NCBI GenBank assembly: GCA_039654915.1 | Contig: CM077600.1 | Coordinates: 35,287,992 to 35,351,991, forward strand | DNA: 64,000 bases | Origin: Aquilaria yunnanensis | Taxonomy: Eukaryota; Streptophyta; Magnoliopsida; Malvales; Thymelaeaceae | Direction of reading: 5' to 3' | Part shown: positions 36,101 to 47,617 of the stretch, piece by piece | Numbering within the stretch: the stretch's first letter is position 1 | Layout: every line of letters begins with the position of its first letter | Position numbers and translations under genes: made by a program | The notes under the pieces: model-generated | Databases searched by the model: none | The model's input: only the letters and a program-made list of their open reading frames with translations | What the model was told of the DNA's origin: nothing

Positions 36101-37907
36101 CGACTGCCACTCCGTTCAACGAGCAAGCGACCAACTCACTCGGAACGGGAATGGACTCCAATAACTTGAGGTGCAAACTCTTTACACTACTTGCCAAACC
36201 GCCTATGCAAATTATACTTACCCCTGAGGCATCCTCAAGAGTGACCTTACAACCCGCACAGTCAATCTGGGCCTTAAACTTACTTAACCAATCCATTCCA
36301 AGGACAATATCATAAGGAATTGAGGCCAAGACCCAAAGGTCACTTAAAAATTTACTACCTCCTAATTCCAAAGGATATCCCACAACCATTTCATTGGTAA
36401 ACACAAGGTTACTCCCCACTGACTTAATGAACATCATTTCATCAAGCACAGTTCTATGCAAACCAAACTTAACAACCATGCTTAGAGTAATGACAGAAAT
36501 AGTAGCACCAGTATCAAACAGAATTCTAATACTACTATCCTGAACATTAAAGTTACCTTGCACAGCTGTAGGCTCTCTGGATACCTGGCTTGCCAGTGCA
36601 AAAACTCGTGGTGGCACAGGAGGAACTCTGACAAAAGTACTACCAGTACTACCAACTCCTGAGGCTCCCGGTCGTCCTTGACCTTGGTCTTGTCTAAGCC
36701 TTGGGCACTCCTTAGCCCAATGTCCTGGCTGACGACAATAATTGCAGAGATCGGTTCCAAGGGTACAAGGTTTGTTACCATGAAATCTCTGACACTTAGG
36801 ACAACGGCCTTTTGTAGCTTTCTTGATTTTCTTGGAAGGTCCTTGATCACCTCCCACACTAGGCCTTTTATCCATTAACCTTGAATGTACTGGAACCCTC
36901 GGCTCAACGGCCTTTTCATTGGATTTTGCTTCCATCAACTCCCTTTCCAACACTAAGGCTTTTTGGACAGCCTCATGATAGGTCCGAACTCCTATCACTG
37001 TCAGAAAACTCCTCAACTCCACCCTAAGTCCACGTATGAACTTCTTTGCCTTTAGTTCATCTTTTCCGGCCAAATGAGGTGCATACCGAAAAAGAGAACT
37101 AAACTTCCTTTCATACTCATGAACTGTTAGCCTTCCCTGGATTAGTTCATCAAACTCAATCCGCTTTTGATCCTGGGCAGCCTCACTATTGAATTCATTT
37201 CGAAACTCCTTCTCGAATTCAATCCAATCAAGTTCTTTAGGCCTTTGCCCGATCCTCCCTTCATTATAAGCATCAAGCCTTTCCATGACATCCTTCCACC
37301 ATAATGACGCCTTGCCTTCTAAAAAGAAAGGCACCAAATCCATCTTTACTTTGTCATCCAACTTCATGTTTTTGAAGATCTCATTAATCTGATACAACCA
37401 CCCTTCTGCCATATCGGGATCTCCTATGCCATTGAACTTGGGAGTGTTAATATCCCGGCATAAGGAAACAAGTCCCATATGGTCTGGAATGACGGGTCTC
37501 CTCCGTCTCCTCCTTGGATGGATGTCCTCCTCATCTTCCTCCTCACTGTCCTCTTCACTGTCCTCACTGGACTCTACTTGAACATGCTCATTAGACGGTT
37601 CCTGACCTTGCACTTGCCCCTGGGGCGGGGGATTTCTCCCCTGACCTTGGTGCACCGTTGGGCCTTGGTGCACTTCGGCCCTTACCCCATTAGGGTCCTC
37701 CAAGGTCTCCCCCTGTACTGGAGGTTGAGCACGCTCTTCAAGCAAAATGGCCATGCCATGTAGCATCCGGTCCATCGACTCATTAAGTCTCCTCAACAAG
37801 GAAACCACCTCCCTCATATCTGATCCACCGGGATCACTAGTCCCTGCACCAGAACCCTGAGCCTCAGCAGTAGTACCAGCCCGTGTATTCACCATACCTG
37901 CAACCAC
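33114..37907 (-). CDS. Gag-pol polyprotein of chromovirus, 1,597 aa
   Basis: One uninterrupted frame. In order: charged N terminus; Gag domain (about residues 155-320, with [10 protein letters not shown]); CCHC zinc knuckle [14 protein letters not shown] (about 388-401); aspartic protease FDTGATIS (about 464); reverse transcriptase with [20 protein letters not shown] and catalytic FIDDILVYS (about 790-800); RNase H with [10 protein letters not shown] (about 942) and [10 protein letters not shown]; integrase zinc-binding H-H-C-C (about 1165-1200), D-D-E core (ITMDFC about 1228, VSDRDPRF about 1290, [11 protein letters not shown] about 1330); GPF/Y module (IGPFEIL, about 1468); chromodomain-like segment ending EEEATWETE (about 1525-1575). 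All catalytic motifs look present. The stop lies just inside the 3' LTR. No env gene. Gag and Pol are fused without a frameshift, common for plant chromoviruses. Confidence 0.95.
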   Translation of the reverse strand: MVAGMVNTRAGTTAEAQGSGAGTSDPGGSDMREVVSLLRRLNESMDRMLHGMAILLEERAQPPVQGETLEDPNGVRAEVHQGPTVHQGQGRNPPPQGQVQGQEPSNEHVQVESSEDSEEDSEEEDEEDIHPRRRRRRPVIPDHMGLVSLCRDINTPKFNGIGDPDMAEGWLYQINEIFKNMKLDDKVKMDLVPFFLEGKASLWWKDVMERLDAYNEGRIGQRPKELDWIEFEKEFRNEFNSEAAQDQKRIEFDELIQGRLTVHEYERKFSSLFRYAPHLAGKDELKAKKFIRGLRVELRSFLTVIGVRTYHEAVQKALVLERELMEAKSNEKAVEPRVPVHSRLMDKRPSVGGDQGPSKKIKKATKGRCPKCQRFHGNKPCTLGTDLCNYCRQPGHWAKECPRLRQDQGQGRPGASGVGSTGSTFVRVPPVPPRVFALASQVSREPTAVQGNFNVQDSSIRILFDTGATISVITLSMVVKFGLHRTVLDEMMFIKSVGSNLVFTNEMVVGYPLELGGSKFLSDLWVLASIPYDIVLGMDWLSKFKAQIDCAGCKVTLEDASGVSIICIGGLASSVKSLHLKLLESIPVPSELVACSLNGVAVEEQLKEIQVANLFPEVFPVDLPGLPPRREIEFSIHLQPGAEPISIPPYRMSAPEMDELKKQLEELLEKGFIRPSISPWGAPVLFVKKKDGTLRLCIDYRKLNAVTVKNKYPLPRIDDLFDRLRGAKVFSKIDLRSGYFQIRVRDEDIPKTAFRTRYGHYEYTVMPFGVTNAPAVFMDTMNRIFRPYLDQFVEVFIDDILVYSPTPHEHEKHLEIVLQVLKSNQFYAKLSKCQFWASEIPFLGHIINAQGLSVDPEKVKAVVEWKRPTTVTEVRSFLGLAGYYRRFIEKFSIIASSLTALTKKAQKFIWTPKCEESFQELKERLISAPILILPDPHETFVVYTDASGTGLGCVLMQDKQVIAYGSRQLRPNELNYPVHDLELAAVVFALKLWRHYLMGRSFKIFTDHKSLKYLFTQKDLNMRQRRWVEYIKDYDCSIDYCSGKGNVVADALSRKYSGVILSKDQVTQTSKDPSAEQFTVLYELWREWEMAQVMVLEIQSAWLTRVKQAQESDSSLKRISGEEKHGTVLKEFQYKDGLLYFGDRLYVPSELRQQVLQEAHTSKFNVHPGVNKMYHDLRTHFWWPKFKRDMYEYVSKCLTCQMVKAEHQRPSGMLQSLPLPERKWGSITMDFCVGLPNTRSQHDSIWVVVDRLTKSAHFIPIKITYTMEKLAQLYIREVVRLHGIPDQIVSDRDPRFVSRFWSAFQKAMGSAVNLSTAYHPQTDGQTERVIQTLEDMLRSCVMDFRGDWDQHLPLIEFAYNNSYQEAIKMAPYEALYGRKCVTPHCWADKADEIIVGPEIIAETTAKIKLIQTRIKAASDRQAKYANVRRKDLEFEVGDRVLLKVSPMKGVARFGQRGKLAPRFIGPFEILERVGKVAYRLALPPSLAHVHNVFHVSSLRKCIVNPGQVLTPPTIPLREDLSYEEHPIKFLDRQVRKLRTKQIPMVKVLWSNHGEEEATWETEQDMLRQYPSLYAQLSQNLEDQISEGGEDVTALLVN
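33139..33150 (-). promoter_or_regulatory. Polypurine tract
   Basis: On the minus strand AGGAGGGGAGGA lies immediately before the 3' LTR terminus TGTGACAG, the position of the plus-strand primer. Confidence 0.85.
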
Positions 37908-38014
37908 AGCCAGAAGACCATACCCAGAGCAACTTATAAGCAGTACTAACCATACTTAACACAAGAACACTTTGATCTTAGTTCACTTATTGCCTCTACT
38001 AGGAACATTAACCC

Positions 38015-38026
38015 GCTCTGATACCA
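38015..38026 (-). promoter_or_regulatory. Primer binding site for tRNA-iMet
   Basis: On the minus strand TGGTATCAGAGC, complementary to the 3' end of plant initiator tRNA-Met, starts 6 bp after the 5' LTR end. Confidence 0.9.
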
Positions 38027-38032
38027 ATTTTC

Positions 38033-40564
38033 TGTGACGGAACGGGGCCCAGTGCCCCTAATCTTGTAGGCTCTTAGGGATAATGAATCCCACTAGTTAC
38101 AGTTGGCTAACTATTACTCGTCAATATAAATTAAAACAATTTATATGCAACTAGTTACTTAGCCTACTCAGATTAAGTTATGCATGCTTCTGACTTGGCA
38201 ATGCAACCGAAATTTAAAAGTCTTGAATTAAAACGTTGCTCGAGCATTTCGTTAAAACATACTGAAAACGTACCAAGTCATTGAAATACTAGTTGCTTTA
38301 ACTACAAGTAACAGTTTTGTGCATACATTACAACTCTAGCATGCACCCAAAAGTAACAAGTTGGATTTACATCCTAATGTATCCCAATAGAGGCAACTTA
38401 CTTAGTACACAAAGTACTATGTACAAGAGACAAAATTACTACTAACTAAGATCATTTACTTGAGCCCACCTTGAGCAAGCCAAGCTCCAAGTGTAGCCCT
38501 TCACTAGACCTTGTTCTTGTGTACTCTTAGCCTCTACACTGTAAAGGCACAACTTGGTTAGCACATAACTTATACTGCAAGAAACTAGAATCACTAGGAT
38601 TCTCAATAAAATACCTGCAAAACAGAAAGCTTAGGCCTTGACTATCACCTCAGTGATTAGGCCCGGGATTAGATCCTGCACAATAAAACTAAGGGAATGA
38701 GTACTTAAAAGTACTCAGTAAGGTTTCCCTTCTTGAATACCTGCAAAGAAATATGCAACAAATATGCAATATGGCAACCAAGCAATCAAACATGCAATTC
38801 AAACAACAAACAATCAACAAAATGCCAAAAATGCAATGTATGGATGTATGGTATGGAATGCACACAACACATGCACTTGGGACTTTCTGCACTTAAGTGC
38901 CTTAATTCTTGCCGTGAGCTCAAACGGCTGAGGTACTTGAGATACTGGCCCTCGTATCCCGGACACTTTACCTCAATTAAGTCCCATCTACGGGTTCTAG
39001 AGTAGGTCGTCACCTATCTCAAATTTACCCGCCTTTACCCTTGATTTATTGTACAGGGTAGTCTTCCTATGTGGTTTAACTAGTCAAACCCTCAAGGTTT
39101 AACTCAAAATACTACTAGTGGCTCACTTACCAAACCAAATGGCTTGGTTGGGATCGACTTAGGTTTTTCTCTCTATTGACCATATGTAATTGATACTCTA
39201 TACGGCCAATAAAGAGTCTAAAAACCCACTTAATCCCCTTAATTTCCATTTAAAAGCTTAAATACTATGAGTTACTTAGCCACCAAGTCACATTTCTTTT
39301 ATACTTAACCACACAACTTGACTACCTTCCAAATAACGCACAATTCCCGCCTTAGGAACGAATTCTAGACCCAACCGAGGCTATGGAACGTCTTAGAATA
39401 GCCTAGGGATAGAAACCGAGAGTCTAAGTTAATCTTAGGATGGCCGGAAATCGAGGCCAAATTTGCACTTGGCGACGCGGCGCCAAAGAGCAAATGCTTT
39501 TGGCGACGCGGCGCCGCCGAGTAAACGCTCTGTGTACATTTTCGCTTTTTGGCGCCGCGGCGCCAATTCACGGACGAATTGGCGACGCGTCGCCGACTCG
39601 ATTTTCTGGGTTTATGCGACAGCGTTGTTCTTGTACACAAACTACTCAAACTCTCTCATTTCTAATCCAAACTTAATGGGTCTTGTTTCTAATTCATCCC
39701 AACACACAAAGCTACAAAACCATGCATTATTTGAGCTTAATTACTTGAACCCTTACCTCAATTTTAGCCACAAAGCAAGCAATGAAACACAAGCTTTTCT
39801 AGCTCCACAAGCTTCCTTGAGTTCCAAGTCTAAAACCAACGAAAATTGGCACCCAAACCAATCAAACCAAGACCATTTCTAGCTCTAGAAACAACCTATA
39901 AACACACCAAATGATCTCAAGAAGCTTACCTACGAAATTTGGATTCCAAAACAAGCTCCAAAGATCAAATGAAGCAAGAACACTAGCAAAGGGGCTTAGT
40001 GCTCTTTCTAACTCCTTGGGCACCCTTAATTCAATGAGAACTTGCAAGAAAATGGAAGTTTGAGCTGCCAAATTTGAGAGGAAAGTGGAGCTACGAATTT
40101 TGGGAGCATAGAACAATTGGCTAAGTGAAGAAGAAGAAGAAGAAAACTTAGTTTATAAGCTTAATAAGCAACTTCCCTCCCCTTGCACTTAAGTCCTCAT
40201 ACTCTCAAAAGCTTCAAATAGCTCACCAACTCACACTCCAAACTCACTTTTCTTTGTTTTAAAAAGGTACTAAAGAGCTTCCCAAACTTAACTTTCTTGA
40301 ACACTTTAGCCACTTAAGTTCTAAATGGCTCAAAAAGAACACTTAGTGCCACAAGTTGTCAAAACTTACTAGGATGATTCTAAAAGCTAGAACAACTAAT
40401 GGTCTTGACTTAACTATGCCAAATCACACTTAGGAACTCACTTAACTTGATTAAGCTTATGTTACTTGCTTAACAAGGCGCTAATTTGAGGTACTTAATT
40501 TCATAAACACTTAATCAAAGTAAATAAACACTTACTTGATTAGTTGACTAGGAGAGCTGTCACA
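38033..40564 (-). repeat. 5' LTR of the chromovirus
   Basis: 2,532 bp with TGTGAC...GTCACA ends. It should carry the promoter for the minus-strand transcript and also contains the four-palindrome array (39469-39594). A GAAGAA run lies at about 40126-40144 (32700-32718 in the partner). Confidence 0.95.
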
Positions 40565-42750
40565 TCTTCATCGTACGATATCAAAAACATTAGATTTTGG
40601 CTAAATTATTCTTCACAATTACATTTTTATATTTTTTTCATTGTAGTCCTAAACAATTATTCTCTTCTCATTAGGCCGTCAGATTGAGATTAAACAAGAG
40701 GGAGTTTGGTGGCAACCTCATGTAGCCTGTTACAAGTTTCTTCTTTCTCTTCTTCCTTAAAATATCGACATCTTTCTTTTTTTCTTCCTTGAATCAATCT
40801 CTTATTCTCATCTTGCTCAATCTTTATTCTCTCTCTTTTGTTCTTTTTCCTCAAATCAATCTAGGATTCCTTTACTTGGGTTTAGGCATGTGAGCTAGCT
40901 TTTCATCAATGACACTGTCGTTTTGGTTCTTTGGAATCGGAGGTTCGATCCCTTGATCCGTCAGCCATTGATGCTGCCAAGACTACCGATGAGGACAAGT
41001 CAGCCATTGTAGAGATCGATAACGACGTCCTAGCCTCTTTTGGTTCTCTAGATAAGATCACTAATTTTTGTTTCTGATTTTTTTTCTAATATCGTTACCT
41101 TTTTTTGTCTTTTACGGGTTTAGGTAGTTGATTTGGGTTTTTGGCTGTTATCAGGTGATGTTGTTGTGGAGGCGTAGAAACCAAAAACTGTAAGCTATAG
41201 CAGACGGATGATGAAGAGACTTATGGAACCCTCCTTTTTCCCTTCAGTAGGGAAAGATTCTTTCCCACTGCTCCCAAGTATGTTCAATATTCCCACCTAT
41301 AGCTTGTTTTGAATTCATTTATTGGTATTTGTGGATTTGCGGTTAAAGTTTGGTTTAAGCCATACAACTGGCCTGAAGTCCACTTAGTAGAGTAGTGAAG
41401 TTTAGTTACCTTTGTTGTTCAAGTTCATATGCTTGCTGTAGCTTCATAAAAATAATTGGAGAAACAATTTTTGAACTATTTAGATGATGTTATAAAATGA
41501 GTGTTAAAGCTGAAATCCTCAAGTGGAGATATCGATTGTAATGTTTAAATAAAAACAAGTAAGCCTTTCAAAAGGAACAAACAATAGTCGACCATACATT
41601 CATGACAGGATTGAATCCTGCTATGTTCTTACTACAAACTAGTTAATAGTTATCCATTGCAATACAAAAGCATAAATAAGAGTATTGCTTATTATATCTA
41701 CTTAATTGCATGCGGAAAATTACTTGCTTTTTATGTTGATTGATTATAGTGACTTCTGGTCTTGTATGGGTCGGTGAGGTTCATGAATGCTAGCTATATC
41801 ATATAGAAGTCGATGCAAAAATCAAGAACATGGTTCTATTTTACTCACTTAGCTAAATCCTGGATATATATTAGTACGTGTCATGCTTTCAAAATGAAAT
41901 CCTTCATTGGTTACTACATTTGGTTTGCTTTCTTGTGGATATATCTTCAGCTCATGCCAAGAGGTTTTGTTTTTGTACTGAACTGATATTTTCTTTCTTT
42001 TTTATCTTCATTTTTTTGGTGAATTTTCTTTTGCCAATATTTTTCCATTTAACATTATAGGTTAGATTTATGGTCTTGAAATCATTGAATAGAGCCAGAT
42101 TTAGTATAGCAGTAGAATCCTTAAGACTGGTTAGTGAAAGTGTATCAGAATTTAACCATTGTTCTACTCATTATGATTTTTTGCCTTTCAGTGAATAAGC
42201 TATCATTTGATAGAATTTTCTGAATACTTTCATAGGGGTGCCCCCTATTTGGAGGAAGGAAATAGACAAGAAAGCGTACCATGATTTAAAGGAAGCCCTA
42301 TTGCATTAGGTGCGTATGGACCTGTGTTAGTTGATTCTAGTTCTTACTATTCTCTTTTCTCCGCAAAAAGCGACATTCTCAGCTGGCTAAAAGGAATAAC
42401 CATGAAGAAGGCTTATGAGTAGAGCATCTGAACAGGAAAACTCTCAATTGCAAGCTGTAGCATTTTGACACCAAGAAGCAAAAAGAAGGCTTTAATCAAA
42501 GAGCGAAAGAACAAGGAAGTGGAGGGAATAGAAGGAGAAGTTGGCTGGTTTGACTTAAGATGAGAAGTAGAAGCTGATCGATTCCAGAAGAGGGGACGTG
42601 AGAGCCAACGAAAGAGCGATCGGAGGAGCAAGAGAGGAAGATCTAGTGACTTAGACTCTAATCCTAAAGATAATGGTTAAAAAATTATCAAAGCTGATAG
42701 CTTGTTCATGTTATTTGGATTAGTTGATGCTTTTGATTTTTTTGCATTGT
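40565..42750 (+). pseudogene. Traces of a decayed spliced gene, identity unknown
   Basis: Several exon-like stretches lie in order on the plus strand. 40925-41060 reads GSLESEVRSLDPSAIDAA..., acidic and alanine/serine-rich. 41203-41280 reads QTDDEETYGTLLFPFSRERF. 42238-42309 reads GVPPIWRKEIDKKAYHDLKE. 42402-42680 reads MKKAYE, two stops, then a lysine-rich stretch, another stop, and an SR/RD-rich end (KRGRESQRKSDRRSKRGRSS). Stops interrupt at about 42418, 42430 and 42560. No family was recognised. It could be a retro- or segmental remnant of a nuclear RNA-binding protein gene (guess). Confidence 0.3.
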
Positions 42751-45700
42751 AGACAAGACCTTTGCTCTTATAAGCACTACAGAATAGGAACTTTGATTCT
42801 GGGTCTTTTGAGTAAGTATTCAATATTTTGAGTAACTCCACGCCTAGATCTTTTTCTGGCATTATTAATAATCTAGGCATATTTTGAAAATTAGGTGGAA
42901 TAGGATTTTCAGCAATCGACTATAGATTCTCATAAACTTGAACAAGAACATGTGTTTTGGTGATTAGTTCTGTTGATCAGTGCATTTACAAAATGTACCA
43001 TATTGTTTATGTTATGTTTCTAGATTTGCCAAATTTTGTGATGATAAGACTATGTCTCTAGTTTATCCACAATTTTACGTATTTGGATTTGGATTTTTAG
43101 TTGATTTTATAGAGGTTTTTGATTGAACTGTAGTTTGCCTGGAATTCGTACCAGTAATCTTGCCTCTGTGGATTGCTACAAAATCCATGATAAATTGTAG
43201 GCTATGCATATACTGATGAAATTTTGTGTACTGATAACTATGTGTATCTACCAGATCCTTGAGTTTATAGAATATAATTTAGATATTTCTATGATTTTAT
43301 ATAATTGTTTTAGGAGATACTAGTATATCTAGAAACTAGTTATGTGTTCCCAGCAAAAGGGCCTGATTACAAGATTTATGTTAATTTATGTACTTAAAAT
43401 TTTTAGCTAAAATCTTGTATTAAAGTTCATGTATGTGTCTAGTTTATGTGCATTTTTTTGTATTATGGATTAGACATTCATGTGTTTTATTGGATTTCAT
43501 TAAGTAGGCTACTCTGTCTGAAATTCTAGGCAACAGCCTTGATATACCGCTTGGAGGTAAATTCGACCATAAACCATGCAGTGCATGTTTAAAGTTGGAA
43601 CTTTGCTTGAATGTGCCTGCATATGTCTAGTTTTGTCAGCATTTGACAGATTGTGATTTGAAGATCTGGGTGATTTTATATACTTCCCTAACTGAACTAT
43701 AGTTGTTTTGAAATTCGTATCAGTGACTGTATCTTTATGGCTTGTTATGAAGTTTATGATAATTTGTGTGCTTTGTATCTTTAGCTGAAAATTAGCATGT
43801 AGATAACTGTTTATTCTGAACAATGTGACTTGTGGTTTTAGTGATAGCCAAATGGTTTTGAACCAAATGAAAAGCATGTTACAAAAGTATTGTGTTTTTT
43901 TTTTGTTGTTATTTGGTTGGGTTTAAAGGTAGATCTGGTTTAATCTGGAAAGGTAATTTTGCAATTCTAGGGGGCTAAAACCTATACTTGATTCTGTAAC
44001 AAGGACTTAGTATGCTCCATGTTACCTTATGAGGATAAACTTTCGTATTAATTTTCATTTTAATCTTCTTTGATAGGGTTGACATTAAAAAGCATTGTTT
44101 GTTCATGTGGCATGATGTGGTCAAGTTTGAACCAAATCAAGTGTGACTTTTATGTTTTATTTTCTTTTTATGATAGATTTGTATTCGATGGTTAGTTTTG
44201 GAATTTGTAAATATTGATATTGGCAATTTTTTAGAAATAAATTTGATTGAAATTTACTTATTCTTATTTTTTAGAAGGAAAGATAAAGCTCATAAAGAGT
44301 GTATTCTAGTTTTTAATAAATTTATATGTTTTCATTATCACGGATAAAATGTAATAATAATATATCGATGGATAGCAACAGAAATCATGAAAATGCATTG
44401 TTGAGTTTATGAATATATGCCTCCGCTCGTAGTTTGTTTATACCATTTGTTAAAATTTCTAAAATCCTAAATTAAATTTTACTTTACACATTTTCTAGTA
44501 ATTTTAATTTTTATAATATTTTTTAGTTATTTTTTATATTTACTGAGAAAAAAATAATTTTACTTATCCAATAATTGTGTAAAAACACTCAACAAATTGA
44601 AATTACGTTAGTATTTTTTTCTAGTAAAAATTATCAAAGTATTTTTTAGGGGAAGAATTGATAATATAGAGGATTATAATTTTAGGCTACTTATCCAATT
44701 ATTTAAATAATTCAATTTACTTAATCTTTTTAAGAAGTAAAAAATAAATTGAAAGATGCTAAAATAATTAATAAATTTTTAAGTAAATCGTTCTTGGTGA
44801 ACTTGGTAAAGTTCGAAGATAGATTTATTTTTTTCAAATTTGATTGGTTTCATAGACCACAAAACGTGTTCAATCAACCTAGAAAAACCGATTGGTGGCA
44901 ATTCTTAAAAACACATTGCCATAAAAATGCAAATAAATTTTTCATTTACATATATTTTTAATTGGAAAAAAATTATTTGAAAGATAATTTTATTTAGGTG
45001 AAAGAAACTATTAATTGTAAAATTTCTATGATACTATTAATTTTTTTTATGAGTTTTTCTTTCTTAGACATAAAAAAGATAAATTCATAGAAATTTAACA
45101 ATATCATAAAAATTTTATTTCAAATGGATTATCACATCTTCATAGTATTGGTTTAGTTATGAAATTAGTTTTAGGTGAAAAAGATGTAAAAATAAAAATA
45201 AGTCATATTAGATTAAGTTGATTTTAGTTAAAACAAATTGACTAAGTTTTTTAGTAATATTTAAAATATTACACTTATCTCCCTCATATTTTAGAAACCT
45301 ATAAAAAAAATTTAAGGCCTCTTGATTTCAGGAACTCTTTAACTTGGTTAACACGAACAAGCTAATCCCTTAACTCGAACTTGTTTCATGTTGGTCGCTT
45401 AACTTGCAACTTAGTCTATGTCAATCATTTAACTTTGTAACTAACTTTGTAACTCGTGACAAGTTATTCCAATCACCTCATATAGTCATAATGTAATATC
45501 CCTTTTTGGAATGTTTAGAAACACTAGGGACTAAAATACAAAATAAGGAAAATAGCAAGGGTTAGTGTAATGTTTAGCAAAAAAAGATTCTAGTAAGCCT
45601 AATTGACGGTTATTTTAAATCCAACTGATGATTTTTTTTTAATCCAAGCTAAAGGGAAAAAATTACAGTAGCCACTGAATATAAGCCTTTTATGCCTAAT

Positions 45701-45829
45701 CATGTAATTTCCTTTATAAAACAATTAGGATGGAGGCGGTATTTTTTATATTACTGTAAAAAAACACATAACTTTTTTTCATCTTTCTTAAATTATGTAC
45801 TATTTACAAATGGTGCAAATAATCTAGAT
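42751..45829. other. Gene-free A/T-rich region
   Basis: I see no coding region, RNA gene or clear transposon ends. 43080-43900 contains loosely repeated phrases (TTTATGTGCATTTTTTTG, TTGAACTGTAGTTTGCC, AACTGAACTATAGTTG) that look like diverged duplications. From 44250 it is extremely A/T-rich. Confidence 0.4.
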
Positions 45830-46047
45830 ATATGAAGTAATATTTATTTTATATAATTATATATATTATTCATATCATTAGTTAATAATTATACTTTTTA
45901 GGCCTAACAAGAAATGATTAATTGGTTTCAATATATTTAATTATATATGTGATGATTACATTTAATAAATTGAATATCATTAAATATAATTCTATTAATT
46001 AACTATACTTTTTACTGAATACATATTTCTACATATTATTATTATGA
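45830..46047. repeat. AT-rich segment duplicated at 46916-47162
   Basis: Both copies share ATATGAAGTAATATTTATTT and TTTTTAGGCCTAA, then GGTTTCAATATATTTAATT. The second copy has an internal extra repeat of ATGAAATATAATTATGTTAA type. The two copies each precede a run of degenerate telomeric heptamers, so the composite (AT segment plus telomere-like run) was duplicated as a unit. Confidence 0.8.
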
Positions 46048-46254
46048 ATACAGATTTTACGTTCATGTTTTTTTGTTCGATTTTAATACAAGTCAGGCCA
46101 ATTTTTATCTTAGGTAATTTTAGGTCAAGTTATTTAGGTCGGGTAATTATAGAGACTATTATGGATGCCAAAGAAATATAATTAAATATAATTATCTATT
46201 TTTTTAACTTAAACCATAAAATAGTAACAAAAACCGAAAAATAGAATGAAAATT

Positions 46255-46914
46255 AAACCCTAATCCCTAACTCTAATTCTTAATCAACAACCTTAACTAA
46301 ACCTTAATCCTAAACCCCAACCCTAAACCCTAATCATAACCCTATTCCCTAAACGTTAACCTAATCTTAATCCTTAACCCTAAACTCTAATCCCTAATCA
46401 TAATCCCTAATTCTAAACTGTAGCATTAAAAACCCTAATTCTTAACCTTAACCATAACTCTATTCTCTAAACCTTAACCTAACCCTAATCCCTAATCCAT
46501 AATCTTAAACCCTAATCCCTAATCCTAAACCCTAAACCTTACATCCAAAAAGCCAAAAAACTAACCCTAACTCTAATCCTAATCCTAATCCTAAACCCTT
46601 AACTAGTTACTAACCCTAAACATTAACCATAACCCTAAACCCTAATTGTATATTCAGTGAACTATTCAATGAGAAATCTCAAACATTACATGTAACCTTA
46701 ACTTTAATCCTAATCCTAAACCCTAAACCAATTACTAACCCTAACTTTAAATCCTTAAACATAACTCTAACCCAAACCATAACCCTAAACCCTAATCCTT
46801 CATCCTATTCCCTAAAGCTTAACCTAACCTTAATCCCTAATCCTAACCTCTTAATCCTAAATCCTAACCTTAAACCTAAACACTAACCTTAATCCTGAAC
46901 CTTAACACCTTAAT
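46255..46914. repeat. Interstitial degenerate telomere-like repeat, block 1
   Basis: About 660 bp of CCCTAAA-type heptamers (the complement of the plant TTTAGGG telomere unit) with frequent variants: CCCTAAT, CCTTAAC, TCCTAAA. The C-rich strand is the plus strand. An island at about 46645-46680 (AACTATTCAATGAGAAATC) interrupts it. Confidence 0.9.
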
Positions 46915-46915
46915 C

Positions 46916-47162
46916 ATATGAAGTAATATTTATTTTATATAATTATATACATTATTCATATCATTAGTTAATAATTATATTTTTTAGGCCTAAAAAGAAA
47001 TGATTTATTGGTTTCAATATATTTAATTATATATGTGATGATTATATTTAATAAAATGAATATTGTGAAATATAATTATATTAATTAATTATTATCATGA
47101 AATATAATTATGTTAATTAATTATACTTTTTACTAAATACATATTTCTACTTATTATTATAT
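46916..47162. repeat. Second copy of the AT-rich segment
   Basis: Partner of 45830-46047, located between the two telomere-like blocks. Confidence 0.8.
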
Positions 47163-47318
47163 TAGTTTTATTATTATTACGATTACTGTCAAAAAAATAA
47201 TAAGCACAAATTGCATGAATTATATATTCCAATTTTTTTGCAAGCGATTAACTAGTAATGATGAACAATTATGTATTTCATTTTGGAAAAAAAATAAGTA
47301 CATATTTTAAGCAAAAAC

Positions 47319-47617
47319 CCCTAACACTAATTCCTAATCAATAACCCTAAACCTTAAATATCTAAACCAAAAATAAAAAACTAACCCTAATTCTAATCCT
47401 AAACCCTAAAACAATTACTAACCCTAACCTTAAATCCCTAAACATAACCCTAACCCTAAACCTAACACTAACCTTAATCCATAAGCCTAAACCCCAAGCC
47501 TAACACTAACACTAACCCTAACCCTAGCCATAACACTATTCCCTAAACCTTAACCTAACCTTAACCTAACCTTAATCCCTAATCTCTAACCCTAAACTTT
47601 AATCCTAAACCTAAATC
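47319..47617. repeat. Interstitial degenerate telomere-like repeat, block 2
   Basis: CCCTAAC/CCCTAAA-type heptamers of the same orientation as block 1, grading without a gap into the 21-bp minisatellite. Confidence 0.85.

Larger units (their letters stand above)
30607..40564 (-). mobile_element. Full-length young Ty3/gypsy chromovirus, 9,958 bp
   Basis: The structure is complete on the minus strand: 5' LTR 40564-38033, primer site 38026-38015, gag-pol 37907-33114, polypurine tract about 33150-33139, 3' LTR 33138-30607. LTR ends are TGTGAC...GTCACA. Flanking pentamers are TCTCC (30602-30606) and TCTTC (40565-40569), a 5-bp target duplication with one mismatch. The LTRs are both 2,532 bp and by eye differ at three sites (31603/39029, 31775/39201, 32122/39548 approximately, all C/T). 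Chromodomain-like tail and iMet primer point to a chromovirus, probably the Tekay clade (inference). Confidence 0.95.
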
